Shown here one piece after another: positions 47,001 through 59,204 of a stretch of DNA of 64,000 nucleotides. The DNA is from Dioscorea cayenensis subsp. rotundata (lineage: Eukaryota; Streptophyta; Magnoliopsida; Dioscoreales; Dioscoreaceae). Made by a program: the position numbers and the translations under genes. The DNA is taken from contig NC_052484.1 in NCBI RefSeq assembly GCF_009730915.1, positions 3,128,054-3,192,053 on the forward strand. Direction: 5' to 3'. The notes beneath the pieces were generated by a model. It did no database searches and was not told the DNA's origin. It worked only from the letters and a program-made list of their open reading frames with translations. Each line of letters opens with the position of its first letter. Position 1 is the first letter of the stretch.

Positions 47001-50000
47001 TGTCAAGGAAAAATGCCTCACCATCATATGCAGTATCAGGGGCACGGCATACACATTCCTTGATGTCACTGGCAATTAGTTTCTGGCATTGAACCAAAAG
47101 ATTATTAATTTATTATAGATCATAGATGGTCGGAAAAGTAAAAAAGGATGTTGCACTGTCCTACCTGACAATAGAGCCTGTAGCTTTCTGTGGTATTTGG
47201 GAAGTCGAGATCTATGGACTAGGAAGAGAAAGAAAATAAAAAGGACAGAAAGTTAAAATAAGCAAAACAGCTGATGCCCAACATAAACAGTAAATATAAA
47301 TCCAAACAATTACATTAGAATAGAAAGCATCACCAAAACTTATCTCATCAGTCGAACAGGGAAACTAACTTTCAAGTTATACATGCATATGCATATGAAA
47401 CAATCATAATAAAGCCGGTTATCAAAATCTGAACATAAAATGAAAGAAATGTTTCTCATGTTATCCACTACATGCTTACAAACACATAAGGTAAATGAGT
47501 AGAGAAGCAAGTCATGAACAGGTGATGTAGATTGTTCGAATATGATATATTCTTAAGTAGTCAAAAAGGGATAAGCAACAGTTAAAAAACATTCATAAAA
47601 TATTAGATAATAAATAAAAGTAGAACCACACAGAATTGTAGAGATATGCAACTTCCAAGTTGCAGGCCTCATAGTGATTAATGACATGCATTCCAAAAGG
47701 TTTACCTTTACAAAGCATGAGAAAATGCCAACTCAAAAACAAATCAACAATTTTTTTTTTTTACCTTCTTTAGGACAACTAGCGTCTCTTTTCAAATATT
47801 CGTAAAATCTGTTCGATTCATAGTGCATAAAAAAGAGGCAGAAAGTGAAAGACCTGATTGCACAAGATCCAGAAAAGGTCAAAAGAAACTCCCAACAGAT
47901 CCCACCATAAAGAAGTTTTTGTGAGACAGACAATTTTTCTTCTTTCCTACCTGGCTATTTGTGCTATTTTCACAAGTGTAATTTAGTTATACGGTTTTCC
48001 TTGTCCTCAATGCTTCATGGGAAGGAAATTTGCTACTAGCAAGTCTGGCACTATGCAACAGGTTACATGAACTACTAGACATTAAATATAAGGATATTAT
48101 TCACCAAAATTGTATTCTTGCGTCAGGAATTGGTCAGAGAAATCTACTAGGCACTAGAAATAATGCATGGATCATTTTAAGGACAAATTCATGGAAATTT
48201 ATGGTGTCTCAATCATTTTTTTAGTGGATAAAGGATAACTTGATTGATTGCAAACTAAATGATAGGGCTACAGGAAATATGTGTCTCCAGAATACTAGAA
48301 CACCTACATATCAGCAGCAGGTGAAATATAATAAAACAAAGTCAACACCAAAATTTTAAACACAGCCACCTGAAATTCTCCAGGGCGGATTTCCTTCCTC
48401 TTGAATGAGTATCTAGGTTTTAACTGCAATAAAAGATCAAACCAAAGATATGATCAAGCATGTGGAAACAACAGAAGATACAACATGAAATTCCAAATCC
48501 CACCAAATTTTAGTTACCACAATGCCTTTGCTTTCTAAGCTTTTCATCATACACTCAGATAGGAATTCACCACCAATTGGAGATGAGGAGACAGCCTGCA
48601 ACCAAGAAACGTTTATGATAACTGCAGACCCCATGCACCGAATTAGCAAAGGAAATATGATATTCATGCAAATGGAATTTCCTGCCTAGCGATAAAGAGA
48701 TTCCATCATTAAGATATAGCCTATAATTCAGTCAACCAAATAAAGCCTACAACCATAGACTACCAGAAGTGCCTGCTCGCAAAACAACAAGAAACTAAAG
48801 TATGAATACCCAAAGATCTAAGAAAATGTATGATGATATTTATCACAATTATCATGCAACAATAATTTCAATGATTTTTTGGATGGCCTATAATCTTGTT
48901 GCAGTAATAAACTATGCATTGGAAAAGGTATAACCTTCTGAAGCACAAATCCATCATGTACAGCAGCAACTGTAGTGGATCCACCACCACTGCACAAGAA
49001 ATTAACAGCAGAGTTTATTAATGCAAATATTCCAAAGATAACTCTAAAGCAATTAAAAGAAATGAGCAACAGCTAGGAAACAAGAAAAAAAAATGCTGGA
49101 GTTAAAAAAAATGCATGTTCACAACTGCATGGTGATCCATATAGCTTACTGAAATAAAATGATATAACATAAGATATTAAAGATTATTGCTCTTATCTTT
49201 TGGGAGTTTTCCCCTAAAGTATGATCTTACAAGATCAAAAAAAGGTAATCACAAAAGCTATCTAAATTCATTTTTTCAAAGAACAAGTTAATATATGAAA
49301 AAACAATACAAATTGGACAAACCCTAAGAGAATGTTTAACTAAGGGATAAGAATGTGGGGTTGCGGGGTTACAGGAATTTTTTTTAAATATAGGATTGAA
49401 GGGAAACCTTTTATTTGAGTTTACCAAATTTTCAAGTAATCAATACTAAAAAAAATATTTTAAATTAAAAATTTACTTTACTTTAAAATAATAAATATTT
49501 ATTAATATTATATTTTAAATTTATTATTAAATATATTTATTTAAAAGTTAAATTTTTATGAAAATATATTTATAAGTTATCCCAAGTTGTTTGGTTGGGG
49601 GAATATATATTTATCACATGGTGTAAATACTCTTGATGTGATCTATAAACTTCAAAATAAATATTGCAAGTTACTTTAAGTACCTAAGGAAATGTTGAGA
49701 CTTGGATGTTACATATGGATCTATTGTAATTTAAATACCAAGAAAATATAATAAAACTGTAATATTTATCATAAACTAGAGGTAAATATTAGTCTATCCC
49801 TAAACAAGGTTTACTCTGCTTTAAGTGAAACTAATAGACATACAAATTTAAGTCTAATTATCACTAGTTAAACCAACATTCTAACACATAGTTGCTCATA
49901 GCTGAAGCCAAAGTTGCTATGCCAAAAAAAAAAAAAAAATTGCAAATGATCATTTTATCAAAACCTAATCATGAATGTGCATAGATGCATAACCTGACCA

Positions 50001-51051
50001 GAAATGAATACAATAGGAAAGAGATCATCATAAAAGCAACGACAGTAATAAAACCTTGAGATCTACAAGTGAGTTTCCCAATAAAATCAATGGCCTCAAG
50101 AAATAAGAACCTGAACCTTTACACAAATGATCTCTTTCACTACTCTAGCCACAATGATCCAAAAGTATTCCTAATATATGCAGAGCATAATAGAAGTAAA
50201 CGCCAGTGATCAACATTAACAATAAAGAAAGTTCATATATCAAACAATACATGCTTATCAGATAGCAACAAGAAGAATATGCATATAGTGCAGTTCACCC
50301 AAGGGGATAACACGAAGATAAAAGACACAAGATGGGTAAAATTTAGTTTGATATGCCTACCTGTCAACAACTAGGGATGTTGCACGACCAGAAGCAAAAG
50401 AAGTAAGGACCTGAAGGTAATACATAAGATGGTGAGGCATTAGAAAAAAATCATAGGTACCATGAAAGGTACTCAGTAACTCATTTTGCAGATGGATAGA
50501 TGAAACATCAGGGGTAAACTCTCGTGTAATTGTAACAATATAGAATACTTAAACCATACAGCATTCTTAGCTAAGAACAATGCAGGAACTTTGTAACTCT
50601 CAAACATAAGCTCTGCAGCCCTGTGACAAGAAAAGAAGCCCTGTCTCATTAGTTCCAGCCATGAAAAAACAGACATACAGAATTTGAATAACTTTATTGC
50701 ATAAGCAGGATACACCAAATCAATAGAAGCAAAATACAGAATTAATCAATATGATACATGCCAAATCAATCCTCATCTTCTAAACAAAACCAAATAGTTT
50801 TACAGTAGCTACGATCGTGGCACACATCCCAATTCCAATTACATATAACCAGATGAGCATTACTTTTACTATAGCATCCAACAGGAGCACCTTCCCTCAG
50901 ATAGTATTCTCTACCGAATAAAATGCATAAAAGTTTAACAGAAAAATCACAACTGAAAGCTATTTGAACTCTTGCATACACTCTAGGATTAAATTGCCCA
51001 TAAAATTAACAATACTGTATAATGTGGATAACAAGAAAAGATCTAAAATTA

Positions 51052-51082
<31 letters not shown>

Positions 51083-54000
51083 CACATAGCATATATCAAG
51101 AACCAGTGATACAGCAGGACAACAGTAGAAGACCATCATGAACTTTTTTCAGCAATTCATCATATCAAACTGTAATTCCATCTAGCAGAAAGATAAGTAC
51201 CAGATCACCTTTCTCTTTGTTGTGGAACATTGGAAGATGGTTCCGCAAGTAGCATGGGATGTTCCTTGGGATCAATCAACAATCGTTCCCTACAAAGATA
51301 AAACCACAATAACTGGAACCAATAGAGTTCTCAATATATATGTAGAGCACAAAGACAAAATCACAATAACTGAAACCAAGAGAGTTTTCAATATATATGT
51401 ATAAGTGAACCACCCATCCTATGAAAAATTCTTGATATGAATTCACAACTTTGATTGCATTCCAGTATCTGTACAAGAGGGTAACATGTATTGAATTTGT
51501 ATCAGGTAGGCAGTTCCACTTATAAAACATCCATGCAGGATAGAAATGATAAAGAAATGTTGACTTTTGTAAGGATCCAATAGTTCAGACCTCTAGGCTC
51601 CTCCATATATGAAGTCTTAAAGCCACATGCAATTTACTCAAATCATAACTAAGCTGTTTAAGGATGTAGATCAAACACAGACAAAATTGAGATGCCAAAA
51701 GTGCATATACCTTTGCTTTCCCTTCTTAACAAAATTTACCACATTGCAAAGTCCACTAGGAATATCCTCTATCTACATTCTTCCATAATGTTTGCCCCAA
51801 AAAGGCATCTGCAGCATAAAGAATAATCTTTTACCCTGACTTACAATTGAGACACAGCTCTCTTTTAATAAGAGAAGAACTAAGCTATCTAAACTTAACC
51901 CAAACAACATCATTACCCTTCTACTGTAAACATATTTTACTATGCTGGCACCAAGTTTAAACATTGTTGTTCTCAGCAGTAACATGAGTACTTAATTCAG
52001 TTTATATAGATTGTAGACGATACCTAAGCACCAAATAACCAAGTGGGATTAACTACCTGAAAACAATAAGATGAAGAAAAGATTAATTGGAAACCTAGAG
52101 AAGATAAAATCTGAACCATCAAACACCAAAATTACCAGTTAGAAAACAAATCCAATGTAAAAAAACATAAATAATCTCTAACAATTAAAAATACAAAATT
52201 TAAAAAAAAAAAAAACACACACACACACACAGACTAAGAATGGAACCCGAGATATACAAGAAGAGTAATTAATCATACAAATAGAAGCGTTCACTGCTGC
52301 ACACACAGTGGCCTTATAAACATTCAAATAATGCCAGAAAAAACAGACTGATAAAAGATAATAGAAGTCTCACATGCTGTTCCAACTGAACTAGAATATA
52401 TATAAATATATATTCAATAATATATATTAAAATTTAGCTCCAAAGATGAGAAGTGATGAAAATTCTTAAGGACTAATTAAGGATTGTTTGGAAGATTTAA
52501 AGAAGAGATAATTAAATTAAAAAATTAGCATAAAGTAAAATAGAGTATGATTAAATACAACAAAATACAGCAAAGTTAAACAAGACAAGAAATTGCCCAC
52601 TGGAAACAACAGTAAACAAAGAAACAAGCAGCAGTGTGACACAGACTAATTGGTTTCAAGAATATGAGAGTACACTAGAAAAAAAAATGCAACTCTTATA
52701 AATATGACATCAAAAGGAAACAATGACAAAATTGAAAACTTACACTTAAACTAGACTTAGAAATTTAAAGACTGCTCTCCATAAGAGAATGATATTCTCT
52801 ACTTTTAATGAGTTCCAACCAAGATAGACAATGCTCCCATTGTTAAGATTTAAGCCAAACACATTATCTGGGCCAATTCATCCAAAAAATTAATATCTAG
52901 TCATCTTGCATCCAGCATAGTATCAAAAACATAGTTAATTGGTTTCTATGCAATGTGGCTAATAATAGACTAGCACATATCAAGGGATCTTGCTAACGTA
53001 ACAAATGCTTCCGCGTCATTAAATTAGTAATATGGATATAATAAGTCCGGCATCTCATACTATTAGCTTAAGATTTTGGGTAACATTGGACACATATAAT
53101 GTGTTCAATTGCATCTACCACCAGTTGCCAATTCTTAATTTTTCACAACTATTAATAAAAATATGATGTGGCTAAAGTATAGCTTACATGGATCTTCAAA
53201 CTTATGATTTTACCAGCAAGAAAGAACCAAATGCCATACAATCACCACCCAAACCTATCAGTGAAGTATGAGAAAGGCTCCAACATGTAATTACTAACTT
53301 GCAGACCACACTAGTACAACAAACTGATGAGAGAAACAACCTCATAATAACACTGCAATAGGTCATAATGAAGCAGTTCAATAACTCTTTTCCATTTCCT
53401 TCTGGCGTCAAGGAATCCAATAATATAGACAACTATTATTAGAATGAAATCTACCACAAACTAATAGAATTTAGACGATATAATACAACAGAAAAATTCT
53501 ATTCTTGAGCGCAATTGTGTCTACTGATACAATCCAACTCCCCTCAACACCAATTCAAGTACAAGAAAATATCCAATGACACGAAAACAGACAAAAGGGC
53601 ACATTCTTGGACAAGGATATTTAAATCAAGATGCTTAGGAAAAAATTGTATCTTTTATGTTTAGCGTAAATATGCGTTTCCTGCGTTTACTGGCCTTTCA
53701 ACAATTTAAAGAACAGAATGAGATACTCATCAGAACCATTCGATAATGCCTTCCCTCAACTCTAAATAGTGTGTAATTGAACTTTTTTATGAGTCAAATA
53801 TTATCAACTCCCGATCCCTAATTGGCCTCCGTTCTTGGAATTTATGTGTCTGCAAATGATATCAAACTATAGATAAAGCCTATTGAGTTACAAGTGGCGT
53901 GTTACATATACATAAGAAGATTGATTTGGAAAAATACAGTAAACTGAAAAGTCAATGGTGAAGATCTTATTCAAAATCATAATAAAGCTCCAATATAATA

Positions 54001-55630
54001 TGAGAAACTAGAAAGTTAAGGTGAAACAGTTGAATTTCACCTATCACAAACAACAATCACCTGAAAGCATGATCCCATATCTTGTCAACTACATCCCAGT
54101 CAACAACAACTCCATCCCTTATAGGTGATATTACCTACACAATAAGGAGAACAAAACAATTAGGAAATGAAGGGACTAGGTTTTCCTCAAACACAAATGG
54201 AAAAGGGAACTCCACAGCCTAACCTCCATGTGGTCCCTCCGATATCCCAAGGCTTGAGAACCCACATATAATTTGCGTTTACTCTTGGTTTTCTCCGAAT
54301 CAAATGATCTAATGCCATTTTTAGAATCTGGCACAGGTTCAGAATCCCTCTCAGGTTTAATATCTTCCACAGCTCCTGCTTGGTCAATTGACCCAACCAC
54401 CTAAATAAAACAAAACAACAAATATTAGACATCAGAAAAATATGAAAGAGAAAAAAAAATAGAATGGATTCCATAAATTATCTGTATGGAAACCAATTGG
54501 TCATCTGCGTAACAGTCAGGCAAGAATGTCTTCCCAAAAAAAAAAATGATCATAACATGATGACGTGTGACTATGGAAGGATTATGAAAAGGATTCTGCC
54601 AATCAATGAACAGAGATCCAAAGTGTCAAATGGTTCACAGAAAGCATTAAGGAGTTCAGTTATTCATTTATCTTTGATTGAGGCCCACCTCCTCAGACAA
54701 GTTTAGAAAAACCAAACCACCGTTTTGGTAGCTTGGATCACTTTGATTCCCCAAAAAATAATCAATTTCAATTATTTGGAAGACAGATCATTCATCAGGA
54801 TACTTTAAATAGATTGAGCTACATAACTCATGATGTTTGGATTTTGAATTTATATGGTGCTATCCAGCTCTTGCCCTAGAAGCTATAGTTTGGTTCCAGA
54901 CCATCGCATGCAAAATTTGTGTGATTATGCTTCCTGATACAAAAATTCAATAAAAAATACACAAGCCATGGTATGATGGGCAAAGCATGGTTCTAAACGA
55001 TGGCCCGGATATCCATATAAATACAATGCCCCCTGATGTCAGCAATGAATCATATAATGCTCTGTTCCACATGGACTCTTTTCTTTCTCCATTTGCTCCA
55101 TTTTGCAAAATAATTGCCAACTATGCCACAACCATGCTGTGATTATAGAAAAAATTACACCAACCAATCCAAACAACACAATTTATATTTTTAAAATATG
55201 ATTCTAGAATTCTACCGCAATTTGACTAACATCTACCGCAACTATCTACATTTTTTTTACAACTAAAAAACATATCATTTGGGACAATTCAAGACAATCC
55301 AATCCAATTCAGCTAAATTACTTATACTTTCTCACAAAAATCAAACCTTTCTACATGAAATAGTGAGAATATCTAAACGCATTGTCTAAAACACGATCGT
55401 GATGCGCTTACGGAAGGGAACACCGCCTTGGGAGCATCCTCACCAGCGTAGCCAGCTTTGCAGGTGTGAGAACCCAAATCAATAACAATGGCCGAAACCT
55501 CATCTGCATCATCGAACCAAAAATAAAAAATAAAAGCACAACAAAATAAACACACACACACAAAAATGTGATAAATCACAGTAAAACGAGCAATTTTCTT
55601 CGAGAATGCGAACTCACCGCCGCCGTACAT
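41086..55630 (-). CDS. ARP4: Actin-related protein 4 (20 exons)
   Basis: Exons: 55630-55618, 55503-55412, 54400-54224, 54134-54061, 51289-51209, 50620-50560, 50410-50361, 48989-48935, 48595-48518, 48423-48370, 47218-47165, 47082-47022, 45356-45305, 45091-45025, 44097-44038, 43955-43893, 42983-42921, 42454-42390, 41301-41233 and 41131-41086. They total 1335 nt, 444 residues, with every intron GT-AG and every phase in agreement. Actin-fold landmarks: [19 protein letters not shown] (phosphate loop 1), a charged insert [32 protein letters not shown] (phosphate loop 2), [13 protein letters not shown] (adenosine region) and the carboxy end [12 protein letters not shown]. These identify ARP4 (BAF53 in animals), a nuclear subunit of SWI/SNF, INO80, SWR1 and NuA4 chromatin complexes. 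Exon 1 carries only 13 coding bases. Introns occupy more than 90% of the locus; no other gene was found in them. Confidence 0.96.
51291..51405. repeat. 58-bp tandem duplication at an ARP4 intron acceptor
   Basis: Two copies (51291-51348 and 51349-51405) of ACAAAGA(T/C)AAAA(C/T)CACAATAACTG-type sequence, starting right at the acceptor of exon 5. The copy farther into the intron has lost the AG, so it should not be spliced. Confidence 0.8.
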
Positions 55631-55639
55631 GATGCCGAC

Positions 55640-55740
55640 AGCGAACCCTAGCTTGGGCGGGAGGGATTGAGAAGATTGAGTGCGAGAAAAGGAAACCCTA
55701 GTTTTGGAAAAGCAAGGGTTTTCAGTTCCCGCGTTCGCAC
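55640..55740 (-). promoter_or_regulatory. ARP4 proximal promoter with telo-box and E2F-like motifs
   Basis: AAACCCTAG (telo-box core) at 55693-55701, a related ACCCTAG at 55646-55652, and TTCCCGCG (fits the E2F consensus TTSSCGSS) at 55726-55733. All lie within about 105 bp upstream of the ARP4 ATG. Telo-boxes and E2F sites are common in plant promoters active in dividing cells; regulation here is inferred from motifs only. Confidence 0.45.
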
Positions 55741-55799
55741 TGGGACGGGGAGGCCTTCTCGCGTGTAACTATAGAAAAGCGAGGTTTTATAGAAGATGG

Positions 55800-56580
55800 C
55801 GAACCCGGTATTCGGGTTCGGGTTCGGGTTCGGGCCAAATATCTGAATTTGGGATTGGTTTGGGTTTGGGTTTGGGTTTGAGTTTAGAGTAATGCTACTC
55901 TCACAGACTTCATTGCCCGCATTTGCTTCCCTGTTGACGTGGACGACCACGTGTCTCACCCACCCACCCACTTATTCTCTCTCCTAAAAACCCACTTACT
56001 TTATTCTCTCACCCACTTATTCTCTCTGCTTAAAAAAAACATAAAAACATTGTTAGGGCACTCACGGGCTGAAAAGTTATTTGAAAAAGGAGAAGAGAAA
56101 GCCTTTGAATTGAAAGCCATCATCTCTTTGGAGAAGAAGCTCAATGGAGAAAAAATGGCGGTGACAAGAAGGGCCTCAACAGAGAAAAAAGGGCGGCCGA
56201 AGAGAACCATCATCATCATCACCTTGCCAGCCTGATCCGACGATCACTTCTTTGCACACAATGTTTTTAAGCAGAGAGAATAAGTGGGTGAGAGAATAAA
56301 GTAAGTGGGTTTTTAGGAGAGAGAATAAGTGGGTGGGTGGGTGAGACACGTGGTCGTCCACGTCAACCGAGAAGCAAATTCGGGCAATGAAGTCTGTGAG
56401 AGTAGCATTACTCTTGGGTTTAGGGTTGGGATCCAATTCGGGGCAACGCATTTTGGTGTTTTTTTCCCTGCTCTAATTTGGGCTAAAGATTCGGATCTGG
56501 GATTGGTTTGGGCTTGGGCTTGGGTTTGGGTTTAGAGTTGGGATCCAATTCGGGTCAGCGCATTTTGGTGTTTTTTTTCC
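55800..56580. repeat. GGGTTT/GGGTTC-rich tandem duplication interrupted by the MITE
   Basis: Sequence on both sides of the MITE (55850-55886 plus 56414-56470) reads as one unit of about 95 bp: GGGATTGGTTTGGG, then GGGTTTAGGGTTGGGATCC, CGCATTTTGGTGTTTTTTTCC. The next copy follows at 56495-56580 in the same order. A (GGGTTC)4 run is at about 55814-55838. Confidence 0.8.
55887..56413. mobile_element. 527-bp MITE derived from the FAR1-type MULE
   Basis: Ends match the MULE at 31344-36804: GAGTAATGCTACTCTCACAG at both ends, inverted, then the shared CATTGCCCG, GACGTGGACGACCACGTGTC and CCCACTTATTCTCTC stretch. Its inner 56075-56262 matches 31640-31805 of the MULE (GAAGAGAAAGC, AAGCCATCATCTC, ACCATCATCATC, CTTGCCAGCCTGATCCG). 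Flanks TTGAGTTTA (55878-55886) and TTGGGTTTA (56414-56422) form a 9-bp target duplication with one mismatch. It has no coding capacity; it lies about 257 bp upstream of the ARP4 start codon. Confidence 0.93.
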
Positions 56581-56589
56581 AACGTGAGT

Positions 56590-57195
56590 TAGAAATTCTT
56601 TTGCAAAAGAACTTGATATACTCGTGAGATTAAGTTTTTGACTATTTTTCAATAAAAAATTGAGATGTAAAAATTAAAAGTTTGTGAATTATATTAGCTT
56701 GTTCATATTATCAAAAATAAATAAATAAATATTTTTTAAATATATTATAAAATTTGGTTTTATTTGGGGAAATGATTCCTTATGTATGTTTTTACCAAAA
56801 CACAAGAAGGCTAACATAAACATTCAAAATGGTGAATTTGTTTGTTGTTTTTAATGTTATTAAACCAAAACAATTAAGGTGCCATTTGGCATTATTTATT
56901 TATTTATTTATTTATTTTTGGCATGAGTTATAGAAAATTTCTTGTTAAAGCACTTGATGATTATGTACGAGGTTGAGAGTTCGACTCTTTTTCAATACAA
57001 AGTTAAGGCATAAAAAGAGTGTGATTTGTCTACATTGTAAAAAAGAAATAACTAATTTTTTTTAAAATATTATAAATTTTGGTTTTATTTCAAAAAATGC
57101 TTACCTTATACATGTTTTTATGGAAACACAATAAGGCCCACATAAACATTAAAAACGGTGAATTTGTTTGTCATTTTAATGCTATCAAACTAGAA
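56590..57195. repeat. Diverged tandem duplication of about 340 bp
   Basis: 56590-56880 and 56935-57195 share the order ACTTGAT, TTTTTCAATA, ATATTATAAA, TTTTGGTTTTATTT, ACATAAACATT, GGTGAATTTGTTTGT, TTTTAATG. No gene is seen in 56580-58247 beyond this and AT-rich sequence. Confidence 0.65.
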
Positions 57196-58247
57196 TAACT
57201 AACATTTTACTGGTTTTCCAATACTTTTCAATGTTTATAATACTCAAAACATACGAGTTATAATGTTTTGGTTAAATAACACTCAAAATGTGTAAGTTAT
57301 ATCATTTTCAAGTGTTAACTAAATAAATTGAAAAACGGCAATTGTTTTAATATTTTCAGTGTAAGGGTTTTGCCAAAGTATTAGCCATTTCCTTTATAAG
57401 TGGCAATAAGATTGTTCCTTTTTTTTTGTTGGTCTATTCTATAAGCTCCCAACCCTGATTTCTCTCCCTCATTTCTTTTCATAACCACATTCCTTTGTTT
57501 CTATTTTCTTTAATTTTTTCACTCTTAACAAACAAAATTAATTAATACATTTTTCAAATTGGGTTGTTATGCAGCTAAAATGATCATCTCTCTTCTATTT
57601 TTGCCAAAAAAAAATATATTTTTTTATAAATTTATAAATAATGAATATAATGATATTAAATTATTAGTATTAATTGTGTTAGATTATTATAAAATATGAT
57701 GTTATTATGTTAGATTGATGTATTACTATGTAATTAGTAATTGTTTAATTACCATATTATATCCTTATGGTGTTTCTAATTGTAAATTGAAACTTAATCA
57801 TCATACTTTTTTGGTTTGTTTTGAAGTGTGAAATGAATCTTAAAAGAGTACTCGTATCAAACATGTTAAATAGATCAATTTTTTATTAGATTGTTTTAAA
57901 TTATTATATTTTAAAAAGAAATTCTAAAATAATAATAAATAAATAATTTTATTCTAATTTTTTCTCAACAACATGATCAAGTTCTATAATCCAGACATGT
58001 ATCTATTTTAAAGACTTCTTTCAAATTATGGGCTTTTTGAAAGATAATGGGTTACAGCATACATCCAAATTTGACATTTTAAAATTGATTATAGTCTTAT
58101 CAATACTTTAGTGGGGAGATAATGGTCAAAACACACATGGTTCACCTAATCTGTTGTAAAACGACAATTACACTCAAGAATGTTGCTTTACTATTGGGCT
58201 TGCCAATTAATAGAAATGAAGTCATCATACAAACATCTGGCTCAAAG

Positions 58248-58450
58248 GCTTGTTTGGATTACCTTCTGGGAAGCTAAGAAGTGTTTTTTTATAAGTTAAG
58301 CATTTATGAGTATAGGAAAACATGTTTGGGTTAGCTTTTCTGCAAAAGTAGAAGCTGATAAAATAACCAAAATTCTGCTTTTTTCAGAAGCTAGTAAACT
58401 AATGCTTCTGAAAAAAAACACTTCTTAGAAGCAGCTTTGGGTGTTATAAG
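58248..58450. mobile_element. MITE-like element related to the one at 3930-4270
   Basis: Begins GGCTTGTTTGGATTACC and folds on itself through AGAAGTGTTTTTT (58277-58290) and AAAAAAACACTTCT. Shares the TTTGGATT and GAAGTG/AGCTT words with the other copy. Ends and target duplication not resolved. Confidence 0.45.
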
Positions 58451-59204
58451 ATTACGGAATTGCCTCAACAAATAAAGGATTGACTACCCTCTAGCCCTAA
58501 CAGTTTTCTCCAAGCTCCTCTCCTACCTCTTGCCTCCACCCTCTTCATCCAGACAGAGGAAAGATAGAGAAAAGAAGAAAGAAAAGAGAGAGACAACACA
58601 AGCATCTTGCATTCTCGCTCATCTTCAGGTTCAGGTGAATTTTCTTGTTCTGTGATTTTTGCTCTTATTTGACTCTTCTGCAAATGTTGTTGTTATTGTT
58701 GTTGTTGATATTGTTGGTTTTGATTTGATGTTGTTGTTGATATTTCTGTGATATTGTTGGTTTTGATTTGGGCTCTTCATCATCTTGTTGATGTTGATTT
58801 TGGTCTTGGATCTGGTTCTACTTAGGCACAATCAAATTTTTCCCTAATTTCATCATATAATATTTGATGGTTTTGATTTTGGCTCTTCATCATCTATTTC
58901 ATTATGAAATGATCTTTTTGTTTTTCATATTTTTTTTTATTTTTCAGAGGATATGCTTTTGTTTTTGTTGTAACCTGTCTTGATTTTAGATTTCGGGCCT
59001 CTTTAGATTCTTATGCGTACATTAGGGGTAAAATGGTTATTTAGCATTACTAGCATCCTTGCATGACTGCATAATAGCTTTTGTGTGAGAATTAGCCAAA
59101 AACCAGGGGGAATTCAGTCTTTTGGACCCTTTTTCATTCTATTCTCTATAGGAGGGCAATTTGGTCATTTCTCTTATTTTTTTATTTAAAAAAAAATCTC
59201 CGGC
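58451..59204. other. CT/GA-rich then TTG-rich stretch, no gene recognised
   Basis: 58490-58650 is pyrimidine- then GA-rich like a plant 5' UTR, ending near TTCAGGTGAA. 58683-58920 holds repeated GATATTGTTGGTTTTGATTTG units and GTTGTTGTT runs. No protein follows, so it may be a decayed gene start or part of a transposon. Confidence 0.35.

Noticed and set aside
56001..56451. Overlapping frames across the MITE on both strands
   Set aside because: They read through TIR sequence and match frames in the MULE TIR region; no protein domain.
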